From Natranaerovirga pectinivora (lineage in GTDB: Bacteria; Bacillota; Clostridia; Lachnospirales; DSM-24629): DNA of 64,000 nt. The notes under the pieces are model-generated. The model searched no databases, had not been told where the DNA came from, and saw only the letters and a list, made by a program, of their open reading frames with translations. Both the position numbers and the translations under genes were made by a program. Location: positions 62,001 through 126,000 of the forward strand of contig NZ_SMAL01000007.1 of assembly GCF_004342165.1 (NCBI RefSeq), given 5' to 3'. Each line of letters opens with the position of its first letter. The first letter of the stretch is position 1. This document shows positions 9,707 to 19,562 of the stretch, one piece after another.

Positions 9707-11155
9707 TTAGATTTCAGTTTCTCTAAAACGTTCTATCATTTCTTGTTTTAAATTATAAAGATTAGTGGTTAAATCCACATAAACATATTGTGGGTTGATA
9801 ATACGTCTTGTTTCAGGCCATAGAGATTCAAGTTCAGTAAAACAGTATTTTTGAATATCCATTACTTTTGGTGAGTTATAAACACAGTGACCTTTTATAA
9901 AGATTGGTATCAATAATTCTCTAAGAGTAAAGGTACCAGGCTTTAGGATCATTCTCTTCCAAGTTGCCTTAGGATCAAATAAAAGCAAAGGTTCTGTTTC
10001 TTTTATATCTTCGTGGTCTAAAGCAATTAAGTCTGCTTTAATTTTTCCAGAATCTTTATCATATACTCGATAGATTTTTTTATTCCCAGGATTTGTTATC
10101 TTTTCTGGGTTTTCAGATACTTTAATCTTAGGTTCAAAAGTATCTCCTTTAGATATAGCACTTAATTTATAAACACCACCAAAAGCAGGGCAGTCTTTAG
10201 AGGTTATTAAGTTAGTACCTACACCCCATACAGTAATTTCTGCACCTTGAGATTTAAGATCTTGAATGAGATATTCATCTAAATCACTAGATGCGGATAT
10301 AACGGCATCTTCAAACCCTGCATTATCAAGCATTTTTCGGGCTTTTTTAGATAAGTAAGCTAAGTCTCCACTATCAAGGCGAATGCCATATAATTTAGGT
10401 TTGATGCCTTTTTCTTTTAGTTCTTTAAATACTTTTATTGCATTAGGCACACCAGTTCTAATGGTATCATAAGTATCTACTAATAAAAGACAAGCATCAG
10501 GATATAAATTGGCATAAGTTCTAAAAGCAGTCAATTCATCATCATAACTCATAACCCAACTATGAGCATGTGTTCCCTTAACCGGCACATCAAATAATTT
10601 ACCAGCTAAAACATTAGAAGTACCAGAACAACCACCAATAACTGCGGCTCTAGCGCCATAAATACCAGCATCAGGACCTTGAGCTCTTCTAAGACCGAAC
10701 TCTAATACAATATTATCCTTTGCTGACCATTTTACCCTTGAAGCTTTTGTGGCTATTAGACTTTGATGGTTCATTATATTTAAAACACCTGTTTCTATAA
10801 TTTGAGCTTCCATTATAGGGGCAATGATTTTCATAACAGGTTCATTTGGAAATATAACTGTACCCTCAGGTACACTATAGATGTCACCTGTAAATTTAAA
10901 ATGGGATAAATAGTCTAAAAAATCTTCCTCAAATATTTTTTGTTCTCTTAAATATTGAATATCTTCTGGTGAAAAGTTAAGATTATTAATATAATCAATT
11001 ACTTGTTCTAAGCCAGCAGCAATGGAGTAAGAGCCATCACAAGGATTTGTACGATAAAAAAAGTCAAATATTACTTTTCCATCTCGATCATAGGATTTGA
11101 AATATCCTTGCATCATAGTTAGTTCATAAAAATCTGTCAATAAAGTTAGATTCAT
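9707..11155 (-). CDS. pncB: Nicotinate phosphoribosyltransferase
   Basis: Salvages nicotinate to nicotinate mononucleotide using PRPP and ATP, feeding NAD synthesis. The 482-residue protein starts LLTDFYELTMMQGYF, as the family does, and has the conserved stretch FGLRRAQGPD and the RLDSGDLAYLS phosphoribosyl-binding region. Length matches the longer bacterial form. GAGAGGA lies about ten bases before the ATG. It is a monocistronic minus-strand gene divergent from ileS, with its own terminator. Confidence 0.95.
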   Translation of the reverse strand: MNLTLLTDFYELTMMQGYFKSYDRDGKVIFDFFYRTNPCDGSYSIAAGLEQVIDYINNLNFSPEDIQYLREQKIFEEDFLDYLSHFKFTGDIYSVPEGTVIFPNEPVMKIIAPIMEAQIIETGVLNIMNHQSLIATKASRVKWSAKDNIVLEFGLRRAQGPDAGIYGARAAVIGGCSGTSNVLAGKLFDVPVKGTHAHSWVMSYDDELTAFRTYANLYPDACLLLVDTYDTIRTGVPNAIKVFKELKEKGIKPKLYGIRLDSGDLAYLSKKARKMLDNAGFEDAVISASSDLDEYLIQDLKSQGAEITVWGVGTNLITSKDCPAFGGVYKLSAISKGDTFEPKIKVSENPEKITNPGNKKIYRVYDKDSGKIKADLIALDHEDIKETEPLLLFDPKATWKRMILKPGTFTLRELLIPIFIKGHCVYNSPKVMDIQKYCFTELESLWPETRRIINPQYVYVDLTTNLYNLKQEMIERFRETEI

Positions 11156-11297
11156 TTATATTCAATCCTCTCTATTTCATCCGTTGTATAAAGATAGTAT
11201 AACAAATAAATTCTATTGTTATTTTAACATATACAAATTTTAGCAACATTATAGCATATGTAAAGTTATCTGTATATACGAAAATGTCTTAGAAACC

Positions 11298-11326
11298 TTT
11301 ACAAATTAGATTATTAACTATATAAT
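11298..11326 (+). promoter_or_regulatory. Sigma-A type promoter for ileS
   Basis: TTTACA at 11298-11303 and TATAAT at 11321-11326 are separated by exactly 17 bases. Transcription would begin near 11333, giving an ileS leader of about 205 bases that contains the structured repeat at 11395-11479. No T-box core is present in that leader. Confidence 0.7.
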
Positions 11327-11394
11327 AGTATATTGACATGTCTGTGTTTAAGTACAGTTAAGCATGGGCTATAAAGTAGCGGTTAAAAATAACG

Positions 11395-11479
11395 AAGCCT
11401 ATGCCTCTTGCTTTGTAAGAGCCACAAGCTTTGTTGAAAACATTAATTTCAAATCCTTGCAAGCAAGTTTGAAATTAAT
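11395..11479 (-). repeat. Two-hairpin dispersed repeat, copy A (inverted)
   Basis: Within the 383-base pncB-ileS gap. On the plus strand, arms 11442-11453 and 11468-11479 form a perfect 12-bp inverted repeat with an inner CTTGC/GCAAG stem. A second hairpin (about 11395-11432) has AAGCTTGTG/CATAGGCTT and CTCTT/AAGAG stems when read on the minus strand. The reverse complement aligns along its length to the repeats at 20457-20645. Both stems keep pairing despite base differences. Confidence 0.75.
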
Positions 11480-11538
11480 ACTTTCATATTGTATTTGTGA
11501 AATTTATATAGACTCACATTAGATTAGGAGGTATTAAG

Positions 11539-14500
11539 GTGTACGAGAAAGTATCAACCAACCTTAATTTTGTCGAGAGAGAAAAGAAAGTATTAGATTT
11601 CTGGAAAGAAAACGAAGTATTTGAAAAAAGTATTGATTTTAGAAAAGAGGGACCAACATATACATTTTATGATGGACCACCAACAGCCAATGGAAAGCCA
11701 CATATTGGGCATGTTTTAACACGTGTAATAAAAGACTTAATTCCAAGATATAGAACTATGAAAGGCTATAAAGTTCTTAGAAAAGCAGGATGGGATACCC
11801 ATGGACTTCCTGTAGAACTTGAAGTAGAAAAACTTTTAGGTCTAGATGGAAAAGATCAAATTGAAGAGTACGGATTAGAACCATTTATTAATCAATGTAA
11901 AGAAAGTGTTTGGAAGTACAAAGGCATGTGGGAAGATTTCAGTGGAAAAGTTGGTTTTTGGGCTGACATGGACGATCCATATGTAACTTATGACAACAAT
12001 TATATTGAATCTATTTGGTGGGCTCTTAGACAAATATGGGACAAAGGATTGTTATACAAAGGACATAAAATTGTTCCTTACTGTGCAAGATGTGGAACAC
12101 CTTTATCAAGCCATGAAGTAGCTCAAGGCTATAAAGATGTCAAAGAAGCATCAGCAATAGCAAAATTTAGATTAAAAGACAAAGAAGATGAGTTTTTCTT
12201 AGCTTGGACAACAACACCTTGGACACTACCTTCTAATGTTGCCCTATGTGTTAATCCTAATGAAACTTATGTAAAAATAAAATTAGAAGATGGTTACTAT
12301 ATTCTTGCAGAAGAACTAGTAAGCAAAGTAGTTGGAGAATTAGAATATGAAGTAATAGAAAAATACAAAGGTAAAGATCTTGAATATAAAGAGTATGAGC
12401 CTTTATTTGATTTTGCACAAGTAGAAGGAAAAGCTTTCTACGTAACATGTGCAGACTTTGTTACTTTATCAGATGGTACAGGTATTGTTCATATAGCCCC
12501 TGCATTTGGTGAAGACGATTCACAAGTAGGTAGAAAATATGAATTACCATTCGTTCAATTAGTAGATGAAAAAGGTGAGTTTGTACCTGAAGCAGCACCT
12601 TATACAGGAAAGTTTGCAAAAGATGCAGATCCACAAATTATAAAAGATTTAACTGAAAAAGGATTGTTATTCAAATCCCTAGACTATGAACATTCATATC
12701 CACATTGCTGGCGTTGTGATACACCACTATTATATTACGCAAAAGATACTTGGTTTGTAAAAATGACAGAAGTTAAGGAAAGACTTATTGCCAATAACAA
12801 TAAGATCAATTGGCTTCCAGAAAGTATTGGTAAGCGTCGATTTGGAGATTGGTTAAACAATGTTCTAGATTGGGGACTTAGCCGTGATAGATATTGGGGT
12901 ACACCACTTAATATTTGGGAATGTGAATGTGGCCATAGACATTCTGTTGGAAGTATAGAAGAATTAAAATCAATGTCAGATAATTGTCCTGATGATATTG
13001 AACTTCATAGACCATATATTGATGAAGTGTTAATCAACTGTGAAAAATGTAGTAGTAAAATGAAACGTGTAGATGTGGTAATTGACTGTTGGTTTGATTC
13101 AGGGGCTATGCCTTTTGCTCAATGGCATTATCCATTTGAGAACAAGGAAATCTTTGAAGACAACTTCCCAGCAGATTTTATATCAGAAGCAGTAGACCAA
13201 ACAAGAGGATGGTTCTATTCATTACTTGCAATTTCTACATTATTATTTGATGAGCCAGCCTTTAAAAATGTTATTGTACTAGGATTGGTTCAAGATGAAA
13301 ACGGACAAAAAATGTCCAAATCAAAAGGCAATGCAGTAGATCCTTTTGAAGCATTAGAAAAATATGGAGCGGATGCTATTAGATGGTACTTCTATGTAAA
13401 TAGTGCACCATGGTTACCAAACCGTTTCTATGACGATGCAGTAGTTGAAGGTCAAAGAAAGTTTATGGGGACCCTATGGAACACATATGCATTCTATGTG
13501 CTTTATGCCAATATAGATCAATTTGATCCAACACAGTACAAATTAGAATATGATAAGTTAAACCAAATGGATAAATGGTTATTATCTAAATTAAACACAT
13601 TAATTAAAACAGTGGATACTAATTTAGATAACTATAGAATTACTGAATCTGCAAGGGCTTTACAAGAATTTGTTGATGATTTAAGTAATTGGTATGTAAG
13701 AAGAAGTAGAGAAAGATTCTGGCAAAAAGATATGCCACAAGATAAGATCAACGCTTATATGACATTGTATACAACTCTTACAACCCTTACAAAAGTATCA
13801 GCACCATTTATACCATTTATGGCTGAAGAAATATATAAAAATTTAGTAACAAACTTTAGCAAAGAAGAACCAATTAGTGTTCACTTGTGTGATTTCCCAG
13901 TAGTAAATGAAGAAATCATTGATACAAAATTAGAAGAGAATATGGACTTAGTACTTCAAATCGTAGTACAAGGACGTGCGTGTAGAAACTCTGCTAATAT
14001 TAAGAATAGACAACCTATTGGTACAATGTATGTAGGAGCTAAAAACCAATTAGAGGATTCATACAAAGAAATCATTGCAGAAGAGTTAAATATTAAAGAA
14101 GTTATCTTCTTAGAAGATATGAGTGCCTTTACTTCCTATGCCTTTAAACCACAATTAAAAACATTAGGGCCAAAGTATGGTAAACTCATTCAACAAATAA
14201 GACAAGGGCTATCTGAAGTAGATGGCAATAATGCAATGAATGAACTTAAAGCCAATGGAAAGCTTATATTAAATATAGAGGGTCAAGAAATTGAATTGCT
14301 TGAAGAAGATCTATTAATAGAAGCCGTTGAAAAAGAAGGATTTGTAACGGATTCTGATAAAGATGTAACCGTTGTATTAGATACCAATCTTACAGAGACA
14401 TTAATTGAAGAAGGTTATGTAAGAGAAGTCATTAGTAAAATACAAACAATGCGTAAAGAAGCAGGATTTGAAGTAACAGATCATATAAAAGTATTCTATC

Positions 14501-14664
14501 AAAATAATGACAAACTTGTAGCAATTATTGAAAAAAATAAAGAAGAAATCATAGACGAAGTATTAGCAAAAGAAGCCAATGTAGGTAAAGATGAATCAGG
14601 GTATTCTAAAGAATGGAATATCAATGGTGAAGAAGTAGAATTAACAGTAGTGAAAGTATCTTAA
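11539..14664 (+). CDS. ileS: Isoleucyl-tRNA synthetase, eukaryotic-like (type 2)
   Basis: Charges tRNA-Ile. Class I synthetase motifs are intact: HIGH at residues 55-58 and KMSKS at 591-595. Cys pairs CARC and CWRC flank the editing region, and CEC/CEKC lie further on. At 1041 residues and without the C-terminal four-Cys zinc finger of the short bacterial form, it fits the long eukaryotic-like IleRS2 group, which is known for reduced mupirocin sensitivity. GTG at 11539 follows AGGAGG. The leader lacks a T-box, unlike many clostridial ileS genes. Confidence 0.95.
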   Translation: MYEKVSTNLNFVEREKKVLDFWKENEVFEKSIDFRKEGPTYTFYDGPPTANGKPHIGHVLTRVIKDLIPRYRTMKGYKVLRKAGWDTHGLPVELEVEKLLGLDGKDQIEEYGLEPFINQCKESVWKYKGMWEDFSGKVGFWADMDDPYVTYDNNYIESIWWALRQIWDKGLLYKGHKIVPYCARCGTPLSSHEVAQGYKDVKEASAIAKFRLKDKEDEFFLAWTTTPWTLPSNVALCVNPNETYVKIKLEDGYYILAEELVSKVVGELEYEVIEKYKGKDLEYKEYEPLFDFAQVEGKAFYVTCADFVTLSDGTGIVHIAPAFGEDDSQVGRKYELPFVQLVDEKGEFVPEAAPYTGKFAKDADPQIIKDLTEKGLLFKSLDYEHSYPHCWRCDTPLLYYAKDTWFVKMTEVKERLIANNNKINWLPESIGKRRFGDWLNNVLDWGLSRDRYWGTPLNIWECECGHRHSVGSIEELKSMSDNCPDDIELHRPYIDEVLINCEKCSSKMKRVDVVIDCWFDSGAMPFAQWHYPFENKEIFEDNFPADFISEAVDQTRGWFYSLLAISTLLFDEPAFKNVIVLGLVQDENGQKMSKSKGNAVDPFEALEKYGADAIRWYFYVNSAPWLPNRFYDDAVVEGQRKFMGTLWNTYAFYVLYANIDQFDPTQYKLEYDKLNQMDKWLLSKLNTLIKTVDTNLDNYRITESARALQEFVDDLSNWYVRRSRERFWQKDMPQDKINAYMTLYTTLTTLTKVSAPFIPFMAEEIYKNLVTNFSKEEPISVHLCDFPVVNEEIIDTKLEENMDLVLQIVVQGRACRNSANIKNRQPIGTMYVGAKNQLEDSYKEIIAEELNIKEVIFLEDMSAFTSYAFKPQLKTLGPKYGKLIQQIRQGLSEVDGNNAMNELKANGKLILNIEGQEIELLEEDLLIEAVEKEGFVTDSDKDVTVVLDTNLTETLIEEGYVREVISKIQTMRKEAGFEVTDHIKVFYQNNDKLVAIIEKNKEEIIDEVLAKEANVGKDESGYSKEWNINGEEVELTVVKVS

Positions 14665-14682
14665 GAAAAACACACATATAGT

Positions 14683-14719
14683 AAAAAGCTCCCAAGTATA
14701 AAATTTGGGAGCTTTTTTT
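14683..14719. terminator. Bidirectional terminator, ileS / mgtC-like gene
   Basis: AAAAAGCTCCCAA (14683-14695) pairs with TTGGGAGCTTTTT (14705-14717) around a 9-base loop. A/T tracts on both sides fit two convergent genes. Confidence 0.93.
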
Positions 14720-15407
14720 AACTCATTGCAATGTTCCATTTTATAGAAGAAATTGTTTTTTCTAGACTTAATTCTTGTACAACCTTTTCTAGCAATTCTT
14801 TATTGCCTACGGTGGATAGAATCTCAGCTGTAACCTCCATATACAATGGGTTATCAGTCTCTTCACTAGAAAGAGAAATGAGTATTAAAGGACTTTTGCT
14901 TAGAACCTCAACAGTTCTAGCCCGAATATGACCAACGTCTTCTAAGGTACAAACCAATTGTAGTCGATAAGACAGTTCTAATTCCATACTTTTGTAATGA
15001 GATTGATTCATTTTATATTGAATGCGTCTAAGTACTGTATTAGCCATAAGAATGACTAAAGTTCCAATAAAGGCTTCAACCAGGAAGCCGCCACCACATA
15101 GGACACCAACGGCAGCAGAACACCATAAGGTAGCTGCTGTATTTAACCCCCTTACATGAAAGCCCTCTCGAAGGATAACCCCTCCACCTAAAAAACCAAT
15201 ACCAGATACTACGGCAGCAGCAGTACGTGTAGGGCTAGAGTCAAATTCAACCATTGCAGATAGTAGTACAAATAAGGATGAACCTACAGCAACTAATGCA
15301 TTTGTTCTAAGGCCTGCCATCCTTTGTCGCCATTGTCTTTCTGTACCAATAAGAATCCCTAATAAAAAAGCAACTAATACTCTTGAGCTAAAAGTAATTA
15401 AATTCAT
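14718..15407 (-). CDS. MgtC/SapB family membrane protein
   Basis: A 229-residue protein with about four to five membrane helices in the first 135 residues. It includes the family block GILIGTERQWRQRMAGLRTN and an ISGIGFLGGGVI-like Gly-rich segment, followed by a cytoplasmic ACT-like C-terminal domain (about 145-229). Family members are linked to magnesium stress and modulation of ATP synthase. The neighbour at 15540 is an MgtE magnesium channel, but the 132-base gap means shared transcription is unproven. AGGAGG precedes the ATG. Confidence 0.9.
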   Translation of the reverse strand: MNLITFSSRVLVAFLLGILIGTERQWRQRMAGLRTNALVAVGSSLFVLLSAMVEFDSSPTRTAAAVVSGIGFLGGGVILREGFHVRGLNTAATLWCSAAVGVLCGGGFLVEAFIGTLVILMANTVLRRIQYKMNQSHYKSMELELSYRLQLVCTLEDVGHIRARTVEVLSKSPLILISLSSEETDNPLYMEVTAEILSTVGNKELLEKVVQELSLEKTISSIKWNIAMS

Positions 15408-15539
15408 AATTTAACCTCCTTTTGGGAGAGTGAGTTAACAATAGTATAAAAATAGTAAATCACATTTAAAACCTGATTTACTATACTATATACAAATTTA
15501 TGGATGAAAGTGAATTTGTATTTTCTATATACCATATTA

Positions 15540-16916
15540 TTATAGTAAGTGGGATAAGAAATATTGTACAAGGAAGAAATAAATTGCTAAACCAGAGATG
15601 TCTTTTATAGTTGTAATAATTGGGTCAGATCCTGCAGCTTGATCAAAGCCTAATTTAACTAATACATAAGGTACAAAATAACCTAAACTTGTTGCAAGGG
15701 TAATTGTAAGGGTTAAGGCAATTCCAATTGCAATACCAAGACCTGGAATGCCTTGCCATATATGTGCAATAATGCCGGCTAGAGAACCTAAAATAACACC
15801 CATACTAAATCCAACATACATTTCTCTAAAAAGATGTCTAGAAAAATTTTGGATATTAATTTGCCCTAATATAAGTGCACGAGTAAAGATTGTTGAGGAT
15901 TGAGTACCTACATTGCCACCCATATCCATGATGACAGGTATAAAAATGGCTACAGCAGCAATAGATTCAAGAGTTTCTTCGAAAACGTCTATAACCAAAC
16001 CTGCTAAAAGACCACCAGCTAAAGTAATAAGCAAAAATGGGATTCTAGCTTTCCAAACATCTATCATAGAACCTCTCACAAGGGCAGCGCTTCTATTGGT
16101 TTCTCTTTGATTAATATCAAGCAAACCAACTTTATCAAAAATATCATCTGTTGTTTCATCTTCTAGAATATCCATAGCATCATCAACAGTTACGATACCA
16201 ACTAGTCTGCTTTCTTTATCTAGTACTGGAACAGATAATAAGTCCCGGTGTTGTAGTAATTTTGCTACTTTTTCTTGATCTGTATCTGTATAAACATTTG
16301 TAAAATCTTTAGTCATTAGTGTTTCTAGCTTTGTATCATCATCATTTATAAGTAAGTCTCTTAAGGACACAATACCTTCTAGAATTCTATTTTCATTTGT
16401 TATAAAAATAGTATAAACAGTTTCTGGGTTTTTCTGATTGGCAATTTCACGTATTTTATTAGTTGCTTCTTTTACAGTAAGATGTTTTTTTAATGAAATA
16501 TACTTAGGTGTCATTATTCTACCAGCAGTTTCACTTTCATAACCTAATAAGTCTGCTGTTATTTGACGATCTTCAAAAGATAAAGAATCAAGTAATTTTT
16601 TTGCTACTTTTGCTGGCAGTTCATCTAATAATCTTGCTCTATCATCTGGTGCTAAGTCTTTTATAATCTCAGTTGATTTTTGGTCTGTAAAGGATAATAA
16701 TAAATTTTCTTGCAAATCTAAGTCAAGTTGTTCAAAGACATTAAGTGCTTTGTCTTTTGATAACAATCTAAACAAAACAACTGTATCATTATCATCTTCT
16801 AACTCTTTGAAAACATCTATTAAATTCCAAGTTTCTGTTTTATTTGCAATTTCTTTTAATGCATCTAGGTTTTTATCTTTTAGTAAAGATTGAATGGTTA
16901 CGATATAATCTTTCAT
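15540..16916 (-). CDS. mgtE: Magnesium transporter MgtE
   Basis: Gated Mg2+ channel of 458 residues. An N-terminal superhelical domain (about 30-130, with DELPAKVAKKLLDSL) is followed by two CBS domains (about 135-255), then five membrane helices (about 290-455) with the pore-lining GGNVGTQSSTIFTRALILG region. GAGGAGG precedes the ATG. I saw no M-box (ykoK) riboswitch in the upstream gap, so Mg2+ sensing is probably by the N/CBS domains only. Confidence 0.95.
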   Translation of the reverse strand: MKDYIVTIQSLLKDKNLDALKEIANKTETWNLIDVFKELEDDNDTVVLFRLLSKDKALNVFEQLDLDLQENLLLSFTDQKSTEIIKDLAPDDRARLLDELPAKVAKKLLDSLSFEDRQITADLLGYESETAGRIMTPKYISLKKHLTVKEATNKIREIANQKNPETVYTIFITNENRILEGIVSLRDLLINDDDTKLETLMTKDFTNVYTDTDQEKVAKLLQHRDLLSVPVLDKESRLVGIVTVDDAMDILEDETTDDIFDKVGLLDINQRETNRSAALVRGSMIDVWKARIPFLLITLAGGLLAGLVIDVFEETLESIAAVAIFIPVIMDMGGNVGTQSSTIFTRALILGQINIQNFSRHLFREMYVGFSMGVILGSLAGIIAHIWQGIPGLGIAIGIALTLTITLATSLGYFVPYVLVKLGFDQAAGSDPIITTIKDISGLAIYFFLVQYFLSHLL

Positions 16917-17064
16917 TTCTAATCCTCCTCTTAAAATAACCTAAAATTAGCATGTCGCTATTTAATGCACTGTATTCATTTTTATAGATAAATAATTATG
17001 TTCTGAGGGTTCTATCGTATTTTAAAATTTAATCATATTATCAGTATATCATAAAAAGTTATAC

Positions 17065-17090
17065 AAAAAAACGACTCAAAAGAGTCGTTA
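17065..17090 (-). terminator. Terminator of the antiporter gene (minus strand)
   Basis: AACGACTC (17070-17077) and GAGTCGTT (17082-17089) form an 8-bp stem with a 4-base loop. A T run follows on the minus strand, 26 bases after the stop of the gene ending at 17116. Confidence 0.9.
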
Positions 17091-17115
17091 TAACAATTTT
17101 TGTTGTAGAGAAAAT

Positions 17116-18306
17116 CTATGAAACCGCTTGATGGCTTGAATGTGTAGGCGTTGGTATCTCTTCAGAATCACCTCTAAAAGCTAGTTTTAATAGTAAAGGC
17201 GTAATCAACGTGGTGATTATGATTACAATAATTACAGGTACAAAATATTTTTCTGAAATAAGACCTAAGTTATAACCTCTGTTGGCAATAATTAAAGCAA
17301 TTTCACCTCTACATACCATACCAATACCTATTTGAACAGATTGTTTGCCTTTAAAACCTGAAAGTTTTGCCCCTAATGTACATCCACCTATTTTTGTCAA
17401 AATAGCAACGATAGACAATACGGCTATAAATAAAATAATTCTGCCTTCCATTGGACCAATAACTGTATTAATACCGATATAGGCAAAGTGCATTGGTGCA
17501 AAAAACATATACGATAGCACTTCTAGTTTATGCTCTATATAGTCAGATTCAACGGTGTTACAAACAATTAAACCAGCAATATAAGCCCCTGTAATATCAG
17601 GTACTGAGAAAAGGCTAGCAACATAAGCTAAAACCAAACAAAATACAAATCCAAAAACAGGGATTCTACGCTTTTTACCTTCTCTTTCGCTAAACCAATT
17701 AAAAAGAAAACGAAATATTACACCTGCAATAAGAACAAATATAAAAAATCCTGCTATTTTTAGCAATTCCATTGAAAAAGATGTTGTTGTAGGATCTAAT
17801 CTTCCTATTAAAAAAGTTAAAATAATAATTCCTAAGATGTCATCAAGAACTGCAGCACCGATAATGGCAACCCCTGTAGAAGTTCTTAACTTTCCTAATT
17901 CCATTAAAGTTTCTACTGTAATACTAACAGATGTTGTTGTAAGAATAATCCCTATAAAAATAGTTTCTAACATAGGAAGACCAAAAAAAGATGCAACAGC
18001 AAATCCACCTAAAAAGGGAAAAATAACCCCTAATACGGCGATGAAAATCATTGCCTTACTACATTTTTTTAGCTCTCTTAAATCTGTTTGCATACCTGCA
18101 ACGAATAAAATAATAATAACACCTATTTCACCCATTGTTTCTATAAAATGATGATCGTGGAATATATTAAAAACTGTAGGCCCCAGGATAATCCCTGCAA
18201 GCAAAGCGCCTAAAACTTGAGTCATGCTATATTTTCTTGTAATAACCCCGAACAATTTAGTAAACAGCAATATAATTGCAACGTCTCTTAACGCTTCTGT
18301 AGCCAT
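17116..18306 (-). CDS. Monovalent cation:proton antiporter, CPA2 family
   Basis: A 396-residue integral membrane antiporter (Na+/H+ or K+/H+ exchange) with about 12 predicted helices. Family marks are the early helix QVLGALLAGIILGPTVF, the GGFAVASFFGLP segment and TSVSITVETLMELG with AAVLDDILGIIIL (the conserved Asp-Asp ion-binding region). It lacks the C-terminal TrkA/RCK domain of KefB/KefC. The open frame continues 31 codons upstream to 18399, but AGGAGGG lies just before ATG 18306, which starts MATEALRDVAIILL. It is followed by its own terminator. Confidence 0.9.
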   Translation of the reverse strand: MATEALRDVAIILLFTKLFGVITRKYSMTQVLGALLAGIILGPTVFNIFHDHHFIETMGEIGVIIILFVAGMQTDLRELKKCSKAMIFIAVLGVIFPFLGGFAVASFFGLPMLETIFIGIILTTTSVSITVETLMELGKLRTSTGVAIIGAAVLDDILGIIILTFLIGRLDPTTTSFSMELLKIAGFFIFVLIAGVIFRFLFNWFSEREGKKRRIPVFGFVFCLVLAYVASLFSVPDITGAYIAGLIVCNTVESDYIEHKLEVLSYMFFAPMHFAYIGINTVIGPMEGRIILFIAVLSIVAILTKIGGCTLGAKLSGFKGKQSVQIGIGMVCRGEIALIIANRGYNLGLISEKYFVPVIIVIIITTLITPLLLKLAFRGDSEEIPTPTHSSHQAVS

Positions 18307-18497
18307 AATAACCCTCCTGTCACACTGTTGAATATTATGTCGAATCCTTCTTGAAGCACTATCGTATATTATAGCATAATAGCTTTTTAAATGAAACAAA
18401 TAAAGTTATCCATGTATATATAAATTTTGCAGGTAATTTGATGATTTGTAGTACATTTTTACTCAGAAAAATTAGAGAGGTGTCAAGATGGTTTCAC

Positions 18498-18542
18498 TTG
18501 TTCTAATTTTATATAAAAATGAATATACAAGAATTAGGACAA
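18498..18542 (+). repeat. Inverted repeat upstream of spoIID
   Basis: TTGTTCTAATT (18498-18508) pairs with AATTAGGACAA (18532-18542) with one G-U pair; the loop is 23 bases. It ends 22 bases before the spoIID start codon. It could be an operator or leader hairpin. A 20-codon frame beginning at ATG 18488 with an upstream GAGAGGTG overlaps it, but is too short to call. Confidence 0.4.
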
Positions 18543-18564
18543 ATATATAAAAAAGGTGGATAAG

Positions 18565-19521
18565 ATGCTAAAAACGAAACTCATTAGTGGATTACTCATA
18601 ATTATTATAATAATTTCACTACCTTATTTTATAACACTTATATTAAATGAAAACAGGACTATTAATGATGTAAAAATAGAAAGTGGAGAAAAAGGAGTCA
18701 AAATAATTAATGAGTTAGGAGAAGTAGAGGAATTAGGGTTAGAAGAATATATTATAGGGGTAGTGGCGGCAGAAATGCCAGTAAGTTTTGAAAGAGAAGC
18801 CCTAAGAGCTCAAGCAGTAGCAGCTAGAACATATGCAGTAAAGCATATGGGGGAAAATGCAACCATACATGTAGATGACATTTATCAAAGTTACATTAGC
18901 AAAAAAAAGATGGAAGAAATCTGGGGCGTTAGAAATTTTGCAGAAAATTATAATAAGATATCAGACGCAGTTTTAAGTACAAGAGGTGAAATAATCGTTT
19001 ATGATGACGAGCCAATAGAAGCTGTATTTCATTCAACGAGTGCAGGCAGAACACAAGGGGCCCAAGATGTCTGGCAAGCCGAATTGCCTTATTTGGTTTC
19101 AGTAGATAGTAGTGAGGATATGAGAGCGCCAACCTTTTTAACTGTAAAAACATTTTCTAATGATGAAATTATTCAACTTATAAAAAAAGCTGTACCTGAC
19201 TTTGAAATTTACTCTTCTAATGTAATTGAACAAACACAAATTATTAGAAGAAGTGAGGGGGGTTACATAACCTCAATGCAAATAGGGAACACTATTTTTA
19301 CAGGGGAAGAGATAAGAAATATTTTATCTTTAAAAAGTAGTAACTTCACCATGGAGAATTATGATGGTGATGTAAGATTTGTATCTAAAGGATACGGACA
19401 TGGGGTTGGATTAAGTCAATATGGGGCAAACTATATGGCAGAAGAAGGTTATACCTATGAAGAGATATTAAAACATTATTATTATAATATTGATATAGTA
19501 TTGTTAGAAAAGAGTGAATAA
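18565..19521 (+). CDS. spoIID: Stage II sporulation protein D (SpoIID/LytB transglycosylase)
   Basis: Mother-cell membrane lytic transglycosylase of engulfment, part of the DMP machine. It has one N-terminal membrane helix (about 5-27, ISGLLIIIIIISLPYFI) and then the SpoIID domain with the catalytic Glu in AAEMPVSFEREALRAQAVA. The conserved HSTSAGRTQ and the GYGHGVGLSQYGA block near the C-terminus are present. An in-frame GTG at 18556 overlaps the ribosome site AAAGGTGG, so ATG 18565 is chosen. spoIIQ follows after 41 bases, the arrangement known in C. difficile. Confidence 0.95.
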   Translation: MLKTKLISGLLIIIIIISLPYFITLILNENRTINDVKIESGEKGVKIINELGEVEELGLEEYIIGVVAAEMPVSFEREALRAQAVAARTYAVKHMGENATIHVDDIYQSYISKKKMEEIWGVRNFAENYNKISDAVLSTRGEIIVYDDEPIEAVFHSTSAGRTQGAQDVWQAELPYLVSVDSSEDMRAPTFLTVKTFSNDEIIQLIKKAVPDFEIYSSNVIEQTQIIRRSEGGYITSMQIGNTIFTGEEIRNILSLKSSNFTMENYDGDVRFVSKGYGHGVGLSQYGANYMAEEGYTYEEILKHYYYNIDIVLLEKSE

Positions 19522-19562
19522 AGAAGGTAACCTCTGGAAATAATAAAAGCAGAGGTGATTAC

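Noticed and set aside
11333-11538. T-box riboswitch in the ileS leader
   Set aside because: No GGGTGG-NACCGCG core or antiterminator-terminator pair is present; the structure seen there is a copy of the dispersed repeat.
16917-17115. M-box riboswitch before mgtE
   Set aside because: No recognisable M-box core; the only clear structure is the terminator of the upstream antiporter gene.
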